Of a DNA stretch of 14,435 nt, positions 1 through 6,754 are shown piece after piece. This DNA is from Acetobacteraceae bacterium. Lineage in GTDB: Bacteria > Pseudomonadota > Alphaproteobacteria > Acetobacterales > Acetobacteraceae. The notes under the pieces were generated by a model. It was not told the DNA's origin. It saw only the letters and a program-made list of their open reading frames with translations, and ran no database searches. The stretch spans positions 1-14,435 of the forward strand of contig CANJOG010000014.1 in the NCBI GenBank assembly GCA_947475475.1, in the 5' to 3' direction. Each line of letters starts with the position of its first letter. Positions within the stretch are counted from its first letter, which is position 1. A program made the translations under genes and the position numbers.

Positions 1-307
1 CCTCATCAGCTCCGGCATGGCGCATCAGCGGCCAGACCGTGCCCGAAAGCCAGGCCTGCAACGGCACCGCCTCGGCCAGATTGCGCAGCAGGCTCATCCC
101 GGCATGGCCATGCGCGCTGATAAATCCTGGCAGCACCGCCATCCCGACCGCATCCACGTGCTGGCGCGCCGGACGTCCCGCGAGATCCGCCGACTCGCCA
201 ATTTCCACGATGGCGCCGTCACGAATGCCAATCGCACCGTTGGCGATGTAGCGCCCCGCCGGATCGAGCGTCAGCACCACGGCATTGGTGATCAGCAGGT
301 CCAGCAT
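1..307 (-). CDS. Amidohydrolase, TRZ/ATZ/SAH-deaminase type (N-terminal part)
   Basis: This is the first 102 codons of a metal-dependent amidohydrolase; the rest lies beyond position 1. The visible protein begins MLDLLITNAVVLTLD, which is the N-terminal beta-sandwich typical of the family. It then has LPGFISAHGHAGMSLLR, with metal-binding HxH at residues 66 and 68, followed by a VPLQAWLSGTVWPL segment typical of SAH/MTA deaminase-like and chlorohydrolase-like enzymes. The ATG at 307 overlaps the stop of the ABC ATPase by one base (TGATG), so the two are probably translationally coupled. It is a paralogue of the amidohydrolase at 3007-4332, and the two are 46/51 identical in DNA around the HxH motif. 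By family it should hydrolyse or deaminate a cyclic nitrogen compound in the cytoplasm, probably the imported solute. The substrate is unknown and the catalytic C-terminal residues are not visible. Confidence 0.88.
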   Translation of the reverse strand, partial: MLDLLITNAVVLTLDPAGRYIANGAIGIRDGAIVEIGESADLAGRPARQHVDAVGMAVLPGFISAHGHAGMSLLRNLAEAVPLQAWLSGTVWPLMRHAGADE

Positions 308-1380
308 CACGCGACCCCTGGGATAATCAGGCAATCCTCCACGCGCCAGCTGAGCAATACGCTCTCGCCTGCCTCGAACTGAGCGTCAGCGGATGGCATC
401 AATGCCGATAATTTCACGCCGGTTGCGTTCTCGCAGGTGAAGGAGACAAACGGGCCGAGAAATGTGCGCATCGTTACCCGCACTGGCACTGTCGTTTCAT
501 CAGCGACGCCAGCCCCGCGCATCAATCGCGACCGGTCCGTCTTGATCACCGCCATCGCGCTCTGCCCAACCGACAACGCGGCCCGGCAATGTCCGCCAAT
601 CCGCAAACCGCCTGCCTCGATCAGCGCCGTTCCGCCCGAGGCCTCGACCACGCGGCCCTCGATCAGATTCGCCTGGCCGATAAACCCGGCGATGAAGGGA
701 TGCGCCGGATTGTCATAGACCCGCGCCGGCGTATCTACCTGCACGATGCGGCCATGATCCATCACCGCCATACGATCCGCCATCGCCAATGCTTCGGACT
801 GGTCATGCGTGACGAAAATCGCTGTCAGCCCGGTCTCACGCTGCACGCGGCGGATTTCATCACGCATCGTGTCGCGCAATTTCGCATCCAGGTTCGAGAG
901 TGGCTCGTCCAGCAGCAGCAAGCGCGGCCGGATCGCAATCGCGCGCGCCAGCGCCACACGCTGCTGCTGCCCGCCGCTCAATTGCCGCGGCAGCCGCCCA
1001 CCCACGCCATCGAGCTGCACCAGCCGCAGCGCCTCGGCCACGGTGGCGCGAATCTCGGCAGCCGGGCGCTTGCGCATCCGCAGGCCGAAGGCGACGTTCT
1101 CCTCCACGCTCAGATGCGGAAACAGCGCGTAATTCTGAAACACCAGGCCGATATCGCGCTTCTCTGGCGGAATATCGGTGACATCCACACCGCCGAGCCG
1201 GATCGCGCCGCTATCGACATGCTCGAACCCGGCAATCGCGCGCAGCGTCGTCGTCTTGCCGCAGCCGCTCGGGCCCAGCAGGCAGAGCATCTCGCCCTCC
1301 ACCACGCTCAGCGACAAGTCGGCCACTGCCGTCGCGGTGCCATAGCGCTTGGTGATGCGGTCGAGTTCCAGATAGGCCAT
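307..1380 (-). CDS. ABC transporter ATP-binding protein, PotA-like
   Basis: This cytoplasmic ATPase (357 aa) should power the importer formed with the two permeases just upstream. Walker A GPSGCGKTT is at residues 36-44, the Q-loop Gln at 82, signature LSGGQQQR at 134-141, Walker B LLLLDEP at 154-160 and the switch His in VTHDQ at 192. About 110 residues after the Walker/H-loop core form a TOBE-like domain, as in spermidine/putrescine and Fe/thiosulfate-type ATPases; full length is normal for PotA. I start at ATG 1380 (MAYLELDRIT), five bases after the stop of the preceding permease. A TTG at 1389 would add three residues and overlap that stop. All catalytic motifs look intact. The exact substrate cannot be assigned; PotA-like is a family call only. 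Confidence 0.95.
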   Translation of the reverse strand: MAYLELDRITKRYGTATAVADLSLSVVEGEMLCLLGPSGCGKTTTLRAIAGFEHVDSGAIRLGGVDVTDIPPEKRDIGLVFQNYALFPHLSVEENVAFGLRMRKRPAAEIRATVAEALRLVQLDGVGGRLPRQLSGGQQQRVALARAIAIRPRLLLLDEPLSNLDAKLRDTMRDEIRRVQRETGLTAIFVTHDQSEALAMADRMAVMDHGRIVQVDTPARVYDNPAHPFIAGFIGQANLIEGRVVEASGGTALIEAGGLRIGGHCRAALSVGQSAMAVIKTDRSRLMRGAGVADETTVPVRVTMRTFLGPFVSFTCENATGVKLSALMPSADAQFEAGESVLLSWRVEDCLIIPGVA

Positions 1381-1385
1381 GCGGA

Positions 1386-2168
1386 TCAATCCAGGATGCG
1401 AATGCGCAGGAAGCGGTCAACCCCGATGGTGGCCGCCGCGGCAATCAACACCACCAGCGTCGCCAGGGCCGCGATCATCGGATCGATGCGGCTTTCCATA
1501 TAGGCGAAGACCACCACCGGCAGCGTTGCCGTGCGCGGCGTGGTGAGAAACATCGAGAGCGGCAGATTCACGAAGGAAAACACTGCCGAGAGGGTAAATC
1601 CGGCAATCAGGCTCGGCCGCAGGATCGGCAGCGTCACTGCCAGCATCGCCCGCGCCGGATTCGCCCCGAGGCTGCGCGCGGCATCCAGCAGGCCGAAATC
1701 GAAACGCGAAAATCCCGACAGCGTCAGCCGCAATGCCATTGGCAACACAAACACCGCATGCGCCACGATCAGCGTCAGCATCGAGAGCGGCAACGCCACC
1801 AGCCCGAGCACCTGCAGGATCGCCAGGCCGATGACGATTTCGGGAATGAACAGCGGCGAGAGCATCGCCGTCGAAATCGCGTGCCCGAACCGCACGCGCC
1901 GCCGGCTCAGCGCAAAGCCGCCGAGGAACGCGCAAAGTGTCGCAATCGCCGAGGATGCCAGCGCGATTTCCACACTATTGATGGCGGCATCGAGGAACTC
2001 CTCATGCTCGCCGAGCGCGCGATACCAGCGCAGCGTCGCCTGCTCGAAGGGACTCGGAAAACTAGTGGCCGAATTGATGCTGTCCACCAGCACCACCAGC
2101 GTCGGGCCGAGCAGAAAGATCAGCACCAGCACCAGCCAGCCGATGCCAAGACCGCGCAGCGCCTTCAT
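1386..2168 (-). CDS. ABC transporter permease, PotC-like
   Basis: This inner-membrane permease (260 aa) is the second of the pair forming the transport channel. The protein starts MKALRGLGIGWLVLVLIFLL and contains about six hydrophobic segments. A cytoplasmic EAA loop, LLDAARSLGANPARAMLAVTLP, lies at about two thirds of the length and is where the ATPase docks. Length and layout match the PotC/binding-protein-dependent permease family. Its ATG at 2168 overlaps the stop of the first permease by four bases (ATGA), which points to translational coupling. The same reading frame stays open upstream to about 3098, but that part is out of frame with the true first permease and low in hydrophobicity, so I exclude it. 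Confidence 0.94.
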   Translation of the reverse strand: MKALRGLGIGWLVLVLIFLLGPTLVVLVDSINSATSFPSPFEQATLRWYRALGEHEEFLDAAINSVEIALASSAIATLCAFLGGFALSRRRVRFGHAISTAMLSPLFIPEIVIGLAILQVLGLVALPLSMLTLIVAHAVFVLPMALRLTLSGFSRFDFGLLDAARSLGANPARAMLAVTLPILRPSLIAGFTLSAVFSFVNLPLSMFLTTPRTATLPVVVFAYMESRIDPMIAALATLVVLIAAAATIGVDRFLRIRILD

Positions 2169-3007
2169 GTCCGCACACTCCGCGCCGCCGCGATGCTCAG
2201 CAGGAAAATGATCGCCGCCATCAGCACCAGCAGCAACACCGCCACGGCCGCCGCCATCTCGCCATTGAAGGTGGCCAGCACGAATTGCGCGACCAGTGCG
2301 GTCAGCGTCACATCCGCCGGACCGCCGAGATAATGCGGCGCGATAAAGCTCGATGCCGCCAGCGAAAACCCGATAATCGCCGCCGAGAGCAGCCCCGGCA
2401 GGCTCAGCGGCAGCAGCACGCGGCGGAAAATCTCCAGCGGCGTGGCGCCCAGGCTGCGCGCCGCCTCCACCAGATTTTCCGGGATCAGCCGCAACACGCT
2501 GGCCAGCGAAATGACCGTGAAGGGCAGGATGAAATGCACAATGCCGACGATGATGCCCGTCTCGGACCCCACAATGCGCAGCCGGCCAATATACGGCGTC
2601 AGCGGCGCCAGCAGCGGCCCGCCATCGGAAAGCAGGATCATCCAGCCCAGCACCACCACCAGCGGCCCAGACAGCACCGGCAGCATCATCGCCAGCCCCA
2701 CCGCCGAGGCGCGACGCGATGCCATCCGCCGCAGCGTCAGCGCCACCGGATAGGCGACGATCAGCGCGATGACGGTCGCCTCGGCGGCAATCCGCAGGCT
2801 CCGGATGATCACGCCGTAATAATATTTCGACTTGAACAGATACTGGAAATTCCCGAGCCCCTTGCCGTCGAAATGTACCAGCACATTGGGCGACAGGCTC
2901 AGCCAGATAGTGGCGCAGAGCGGCACGGCAATGCCGGCAATCAACAGTAAGCTGGCCGGCGCCAGCAGCCAGGCGCTCACCGACGCTCCGCTGCGCAGAC
3001 GCGCCAT
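2165..3007 (-). CDS. ABC transporter permease, PotB-like
   Basis: This inner-membrane permease (280 aa) is the first permease of the importer. An N-terminal hydrophobic helix (about residues 11-33, APASLLLIAGIAVPL) is followed by a periplasmic stretch and five more membrane segments. The EAA loop reads ENLVEAARSLGATPLEIFRR, with the conserved G and downstream LP, typical of the PotB side. I start at ATG 3007, which overlaps the stop of the amidohydrolase by one base (TGATG). A TTG immediately before it would add one residue. It ends in a four-base overlap with the PotC-like gene. The tight packing shows that the permeases and the amidohydrolase are one expression unit. Confidence 0.93.
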   Translation of the reverse strand: MARLRSGASVSAWLLAPASLLLIAGIAVPLCATIWLSLSPNVLVHFDGKGLGNFQYLFKSKYYYGVIIRSLRIAAEATVIALIVAYPVALTLRRMASRRASAVGLAMMLPVLSGPLVVVLGWMILLSDGGPLLAPLTPYIGRLRIVGSETGIIVGIVHFILPFTVISLASVLRLIPENLVEAARSLGATPLEIFRRVLLPLSLPGLLSAAIIGFSLAASSFIAPHYLGGPADVTLTALVAQFVLATFNGEMAAAVAVLLLVLMAAIIFLLSIAAARSVRT

Positions 3008-4332
3008 CAAACCAGCCCAGCGCGGGACAGCACGCGCGCGGACTGCATCGACGCCGTGGCGAGAATCTCCGCGCCATCCTGGCCTGCCAATGCGCCATCG
3101 CGCACTATCGCATGGCCGCCGACCATCACCATGTCCACATCCTCCGGCGCGCCACAGAAAACGACGGCGGCGAGCAACTGCGCTCCATTCTCCCAGTCCA
3201 GCGGCTCATGCCGCGGATCGTCCAGCCGCAGCACACACAGATCCGCCCATTTCCCGATCTCAAGACTGCCTGTTTGCGCGGCAATGCCCAGCAATCGTGC
3301 GCCGCCGAGGGTCGCCAGTTCCAGCACATCGGCGGGGCCTGTGAGCACGCGCGGCATCCCATACCGGCGCGGCAGCAATGCGGCCATGCGCATGCCAGCG
3401 AAAGGGTCATGCCGGTCGTTTGCCGCCACGCTATCGGTGCCCAGCCCCACCGCGATGCCATGCGCCTGGATGCGCGCCAGATCGGCATTGCCGGTGCCGA
3501 GCTTTGCATTGCTGCCCGGATTATGGCTGATCCCGGCGCCTGTTTCGGCAATCCGCGCCAACTCGGCTTCATTGACATGCACGCAATGCGCGAGAATTCC
3601 GCCGGCGCGCAACAGGCCGAGCGCATCGAGCCGCGCTACCCCCATGCCATCCTCAACCTCGGCCCGGTGCTCGGCGATATGCACATGCACCGGCAATCCG
3701 CTCTCGGTGGCAAGCCCCGCTGCACGCTCCAGCACTGCTTCACTCGCGGCATAGAGTGACTGGAGGCCGATCGCCGGCCGGATCAGCGCATCACCCCGCC
3801 ACTCGGTCCCCGCCGCCGCGATCTCGGCAAATCCATCCGCCTCGTCGCGCACATAGGGGGCGAGCAGGGCGCGCAGCCCGAACCGCCGCACTTCCTCGCC
3901 GCCGGGGCCGATCATCGGGAACATATCGGCAAACGCCGTATAGCCCGCTAGCGCCATTTCCATGCAGCCCAACCGCATCGCCGCCCGCGCTGCCGCCTCG
4001 TCCAGTGCATCCATGAACGGCCAGACGATACGCCGCAGCCGTTCGAGCAATGGCAGATCGCCCGCCATGCTGCGCATCAGGCTCATCCCGGCATGGACAT
4101 GCGTGTTGACAAATCCTGGCAGGATGACCCGCCCGGTGCAGTCGATCCGCACTGCACCTGGATAATCCGCCTCTACCAAGGCGCGCGGCCCCAGCGCCAC
4201 GATCCGACCCGCCGCAATCGCCACCGCGCCATCGTGAATGACCAAGCCTTTCGGCGCCACCGGGATGATGGCGCCGCCGCTCAGCAGCGTGACTGAAGCC
4301 GGATCGTGCAAGCTGGCTTCAGCGCGCCGCAT
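3007..4332 (-). CDS. Amidohydrolase, SAH/MTA deaminase-like (TRZ/ATZ family)
   Basis: This is a complete 441-residue cytoplasmic metallo-hydrolase of the amidohydrolase superfamily. Visible active-site elements are HxH at residues 78 and 80 (NTHVHAGMSLMR), HIAEH with His218 and Glu221, His249 in LAHCVHV, and Asp300 in GLGTDSVAAND. This is the expected ligand and catalytic set for the cytosine deaminase/SAH deaminase/atrazine chlorohydrolase group. An N- and C-terminal beta-sandwich flanks the barrel, and length is normal. The ATG at 4332 directly abuts the stop of the binding-protein gene (TGAATG), and its stop overlaps the PotB-like start. Being placed between the binding protein and its permeases suggests that it acts on the imported solute. 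Deaminase versus hydrolase cannot be decided here. Specific names such as MtaD would be over-assignment. Confidence 0.93.
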   Translation of the reverse strand: MRRAEASLHDPASVTLLSGGAIIPVAPKGLVIHDGAVAIAAGRIVALGPRALVEADYPGAVRIDCTGRVILPGFVNTHVHAGMSLMRSMAGDLPLLERLRRIVWPFMDALDEAAARAAMRLGCMEMALAGYTAFADMFPMIGPGGEEVRRFGLRALLAPYVRDEADGFAEIAAAGTEWRGDALIRPAIGLQSLYAASEAVLERAAGLATESGLPVHVHIAEHRAEVEDGMGVARLDALGLLRAGGILAHCVHVNEAELARIAETGAGISHNPGSNAKLGTGNADLARIQAHGIAVGLGTDSVAANDRHDPFAGMRMAALLPRRYGMPRVLTGPADVLELATLGGARLLGIAAQTGSLEIGKWADLCVLRLDDPRHEPLDWENGAQLLAAVVFCGAPEDVDMVMVGGHAIVRDGALAGQDGAEILATASMQSARVLSRAGLV

Positions 4333-5454
4333 TCATCGGGACTGCCAGGCCGGCACAACCTCGGTGTTCATCCGCTCCGTCCAGGCGGGGCGCATATCGG
4401 CGGCAAACACCGGATCGAAGAAGCGGATCTTCTTCAGCTTGTCGCCATAGGCCGCCTTCGACGCCGCCTCCGCCGAAAGCACCACCTTCTTGTTGGTCGG
4501 GCCCTGGAAGGTCTGCACAGCGAAGGATTCCTGCACCTTCGGATCCAGCATCAGGTTGAGGAATGCCTCGATCAGCTCGGGATTCTTCGAACCGGTCACC
4601 GGGGCGGCATATTCCGCCGCGGCAATCGCGCCCTCATCGGGCAGCACATAGGCGATCGGATAACCATCGCGCTTCATCGTATCGAGGTAATAGTCGAACT
4701 CGGTCGCCGCTGTGGTATCGCCGGTCTTGAGTTGCGGCGCCCAGTCGGTCCAGAACACGGTCAGCTTGTTCGGCTTCAGCTCGGCCAGCTTCTTGAAGCC
4801 GGCATCAGGATTCTTGGCACTGCCGCCAGCCAGTTCGGCGGCGATGATGACGAAGAACGGCATGGCGCTATGCACCGGAGAGGCGAAGGCCAGCTTGCCC
4901 TTGAATTCCGGCCGCCACAGATCGCCCCAGCTCGTCGGCGCCGTCTTCACTACATCCGGGTTATAGGCCAGCACATAGGAAATCAGCGTATAGGGCACGC
5001 CCGGCAGCGTCTCATCGGTCAGCCCGCCCTTCACCGTGCTCGCCCAGTCGTGCACATCGGCGGCGTTCGGGATGTTCTTGCGCCGCACCGTGCTCAGCAC
5101 GCCGGCGCGCTGGCCGCTCACCAGCGCCTCATCCGTGCCGAAGAACACGTCGGCCGTCTGATTGCCCTTCTGCGCCAGCAGCTTGTTGTAGCGCGCGCCC
5201 TGGCCGCCAATGTCGAAGGCCAGCGTCGCGCCGGTCTGTTTGGTGAATTCGGCGCCGAGGAAATTCTTGATCCCGTCCGAGGTCACGCCGCCCCATGTCG
5301 AGATGGTCAGCACCGATCCCTTGCCGATCGCCGGCTGCGCCAGCCCCGCGCGGCTCCCGAGCAGCCCGGCAGTGGCGCCCGCCCCCAAGCCGCCGATCAG
5401 CGTGCGGCGCGAGAGTGAAGTGCTGGGTCCCTTGGTCTGCATGGCATTTTCCAT
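4333..5454 (-). CDS. Tat-exported ABC solute-binding protein, PotD-like
   Basis: This periplasmic binding protein (373 aa) captures the solute for the importer encoded downstream. A twin-arginine signal (SLSRRTLIGG, Arg16-Arg17) is followed by an Ala/Gly/Leu-rich core and a likely cut after GLA (residue 39). Mature sequence begins near QPAIGKGSVLTISTWGG, typical of family 1/8 extracellular binding proteins of the spermidine/putrescine group. Further family-like stretches are ADVFFGTDEAL, a SWGDLWRPEFKGKL segment and LIEAFLNLMLDP. I start at ATG 5454; ATG 5442 (four residues shorter) has a weak GGAAA before it and is equally possible. The open frame continues to 5649, but that extension would place the Tat signal about 80 residues inside the protein. 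First gene of the operon. Ligand unknown. Confidence 0.92.
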   Translation of the reverse strand: MENAMQTKGPSTSLSRRTLIGGLGAGATAGLLGSRAGLAQPAIGKGSVLTISTWGGVTSDGIKNFLGAEFTKQTGATLAFDIGGQGARYNKLLAQKGNQTADVFFGTDEALVSGQRAGVLSTVRRKNIPNAADVHDWASTVKGGLTDETLPGVPYTLISYVLAYNPDVVKTAPTSWGDLWRPEFKGKLAFASPVHSAMPFFVIIAAELAGGSAKNPDAGFKKLAELKPNKLTVFWTDWAPQLKTGDTTAATEFDYYLDTMKRDGYPIAYVLPDEGAIAAAEYAAPVTGSKNPELIEAFLNLMLDPKVQESFAVQTFQGPTNKKVVLSAEAASKAAYGDKLKKIRFFDPVFAADMRPAWTERMNTEVVPAWQSR

Positions 5455-5473
5455 TTGCTGAGGTGAACGAAGC

Positions 5474-5485
5474 CCTGAGTTCAGG
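5474..5485. repeat. Short palindrome CCTGA-GT-TCAGG before the binding-protein start
   Basis: A perfect 5+2+5 inverted repeat lies 20-32 bases upstream of the ATG at 5454. It could be an operator half-site pair or a small hairpin in the mRNA leader. A further CCTGA occurs at about 5512. No regulator can be named. Confidence 0.35.
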
Positions 5486-5539
5486 CCGAGCCGCGGAAGA
5501 CTGTCGTCGGGCCTGATGGTCTTAGGGGGTGACATGGGG

Positions 5540-5557
5540 CCGAACAAGCATGTTTGG
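5540..5557. promoter_or_regulatory. Operator-like inverted repeat near the predicted transcription start
   Basis: CCGAACA (5540-5546) and TGTTTGG (5551-5557) form a 6-of-7 matched inverted repeat around a four-base spacer. It lies just downstream of the candidate -10 box at 5566-5571, so a repressor bound here would overlap the start of transcription. The spacing and symmetry are seen directly; the role is inferred. Confidence 0.35.
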
Positions 5558-5565
5558 TGCCACGC

Positions 5566-5595
5566 ATGATCCGGCGAGGAAAGTGGGCTCGTCAA
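5566..5595 (-). promoter_or_regulatory. Candidate sigma70 promoter of the ABC/amidohydrolase operon
   Basis: On the minus strand TTGACG (5595-5590) matches five of six -35 consensus bases. After an 18-base spacer comes GATCAT (5571-5566), matching four of six -10 bases including the key A and T positions. Start of transcription would be near 5558, leaving a leader of about 105 bases before the binding-protein ATG. The boxes sit within or next to a 7-bp inverted repeat ATCCGGC/GCCGGAT (5569-5575 and 5597-5603). Confidence 0.4.
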
Positions 5596-5660
5596 TGCCG
5601 GATAATGGGCGGATGGACGCAGGGTGGAAGGCGAGGGGGGCGCAAGCACATCCAGAGAAA

Positions 5661-5686
5661 GGCCGCCCTGGAATGATCAGGCGGCC
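5661..5686 (-). terminator. Hairpin with TTTCTCT tail, probable terminator
   Basis: GGCCGCC and GGCGGCC arms, extended by CTG/CAG with one bulged C, close a seven-base loop. On the minus strand the hairpin is followed by TTTCTCT, and on the plus strand by GTTTCG. It could end transcription from the crotonase gene (stop at 5873) before the ABC operon promoter. It could equally be the 3' end of a small RNA formed by the element at 5699-5768, or work in both directions. Confidence 0.5.
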
Positions 5687-5698
5687 GTTTCGCTGTTT

Positions 5699-5768
5699 GG
5701 GGGCAGGGTCAGAACTCACCGGGTTCGTGCCGGTCCGCCGCTCAGGGGAGGCCAGCTCTGCTGCCCCC
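5699..5768 (-). ncRNA. Candidate structured RNA element, no family recognised
   Basis: An 8-bp perfect outer stem (GGGGGCAG at 5699-5706 with CTGCCCCC at 5761-5768) encloses further pairing. CAGA 5710-5713 can pair with TCTG 5757-5760. A hairpin ACCGG-GTTCGTG-CCGGT lies at 5718-5734, and there is a small CTC/GAG stem at 5741-5750. On the minus strand it is followed 12 bases later by the terminator-like hairpin, so an independent small RNA or a 3' UTR structure is plausible. I assign the strand from that tail. It does not match any riboswitch or 4.5S RNA motif I know. In GC-rich DNA some of this pairing could be chance. Confidence 0.3.
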
Positions 5769-5872
5769 CCCCGATCCTTCTCCGGCTTTGGCTGAGGTCG
5801 TGCCCGCGGCGGTAGCTGGCGTGTCACACGGTCAATCGTTGCCGCAAACAGAGTCCCGATCCGCGGCCCGGT

Positions 5873-6655
5873 TCAGCGCCACTTGGTGAAGTCGGGCTTG
5901 CGCTTTTCGAGGAAGGCATTGCCGCCTTCCTGTTGTTCGCCGGTCTGGAAGTAGTCGGGCTTATGTTCGCGCAGCATGTCGCTGACGTTGCGGCCCATAT
6001 AGCTTTCCATTTGATTGCGGAAAGAGATTTTCACCAGACGCAGCACGGTGGGGCTCAGCGAGAGGATATCGTCGGCCCAGCGGCGGACTTCCTCGTCGAG
6101 ATTTTCCTTGGGGACGACGGCGTTGATCAGCCCCATATCGAGCGCCTGCTGCGCGGAATAGCGGCGGCACAGCATCCAGAGTTCGCGGGCCTTCTTGTGA
6201 CCCAGCACACTGGCCAGATGCGAGACCACATATCCGCCGGCGGGTGAGCCGACGCGCGGGCCGTTCTGGCCGAAAATGGAGTGGTCGGCGGCGATGGTGA
6301 AATCGCAGAAATAGGCGATGTGATTGCCGCCGCCGATGGCATAGCCACTGACGCGCGCGATGATCGGCTTCGGGCAATCGACGATCTGGCGGCCAAGATG
6401 CCAGTCATGGCCCTCAAGGCCGCCATTGACCTCCCATTCGACATCGCCGCCTGCGGAAAAGGAGCGGTCGCCGACGCCGGTCAGCACAATCACGCCGACC
6501 GCACGATCGGCCGCGGCGCGGTCGATGGCATCGCGAATCTCGCCGAGCGTGTGGCCATTGAACGCATTCAACTTGTGCGGACGATTGATCGCAATCGTCG
6601 CGACACCTTTGTCCACGCTGTACAAAATATCGGTAAAATCAGGCTGGTCTGGCAT
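5873..6655 (-). CDS. Crotonase-fold protein, MenB/BadI-like, atypical active site
   Basis: This 260-residue protein has the crotonase fold. The CoA/oxyanion-hole elements are SAGGD at 67-71 and GYAIGGG at 104-110. The FGQNGPRVGS stretch, KKARELW, and the C-terminal EGGNAFLEKRKPDF resemble 1,4-dihydroxy-2-naphthoyl-CoA synthase (MenB) and 2-ketocyclohexanecarboxyl-CoA hydrolase (BadI). Both glutamates of true enoyl-CoA hydratases are absent (His112 and Gly132 at those positions). The aspartate that MenB and BadI carry in SFDGG/SVDPG is replaced, since this protein reads SPAGG with Ala139. So neither hydratase nor MenB activity can be assumed. I start at ATG 6655, preceded by GGGGAG at ideal spacing; upstream ATGs at 6679 and 6676 lack this. 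The gene stands alone between the kinase and the ABC operon. Confidence 0.88.
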   Translation of the reverse strand: MPDQPDFTDILYSVDKGVATIAINRPHKLNAFNGHTLGEIRDAIDRAAADRAVGVIVLTGVGDRSFSAGGDVEWEVNGGLEGHDWHLGRQIVDCPKPIIARVSGYAIGGGNHIAYFCDFTIAADHSIFGQNGPRVGSPAGGYVVSHLASVLGHKKARELWMLCRRYSAQQALDMGLINAVVPKENLDEEVRRWADDILSLSPTVLRLVKISFRNQMESYMGRNVSDMLREHKPDYFQTGEQQEGGNAFLEKRKPDFTKWR

Positions 6656-6659
6656 ATCG

Positions 6660-6665
6660 CTCCCC
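6660..6665 (-). promoter_or_regulatory. Ribosome binding site GGGGAG of the crotonase gene
   Basis: GGGGAG lies four bases before the ATG at 6655 and decides between this start and the two upstream ATGs, which have no such sequence at a useful distance. Confidence 0.6.
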
Positions 6666-6754
6666 AATTCATTCATCATCCGCCCGCATCATACCGTGCC
6701 GGGCGCTGCCTGCCACCCTGCCGGGAGAGGTCGGGAGGAGCGCCCCGCCTTTCG

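Larger units (their letters stand above)
5455..5872. other. Intergenic control region between the crotonase gene and the ABC operon
   Basis: About 420 bases without a convincing gene. Reading along the minus strand from the crotonase stop, it holds a palindrome overlapping a TTGACC box (5820-5835), a GC-rich foldable element (5699-5768), a hairpin followed by TTTCTCT (5661-5686), a sigma70-like promoter (5566-5595), an operator-like inverted repeat (5540-5557) and a short palindrome just before the binding-protein start (5474-5485). A run of nine C lies at 5764-5772. Short open frames in both directions here have no family-like features and change composition abruptly, so I do not call them. 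Confidence 0.6.

Noticed and set aside
589..1503. 304-codon plus-strand open frame antisense to the ATPase
   Set aside because: It mirrors the ABC ATPase, whose Walker A, signature and Walker B motifs are intact on the minus strand; composition is typical of a shadow.
2169..3098. Long N-terminal extension of the PotC-like permease frame
   Set aside because: The extension overlaps the PotB-like gene in another frame and has no membrane pattern. The ATG at 2168 gives the normal family length and an ATGA overlap.
5455..5649. N-terminal extension of the binding protein
   Set aside because: It would put the twin-arginine signal far inside the protein and would include the promoter and operator-like sequences.
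5699..5768. 4.5S/SRP RNA, cobalamin or guanidine riboswitch
   Set aside because: Short look-alike stretches (for example GAACCCGGT) occur, but the invariant GGAAGGAAGCAGCC of SRP RNA and the core motifs of those riboswitches are absent on both strands.
5529..5795. Small open frames on both strands in the intergenic region
   Set aside because: No recognisable family, no good ribosome binding site, and they overlap strong inverted repeats.
6701..6745. GGGCGCT/AGCGCCC inverted repeat after the kinase stop as a terminator
   Set aside because: The loop is 31 bases and no T run follows on the minus strand; too weak to list as a terminator.
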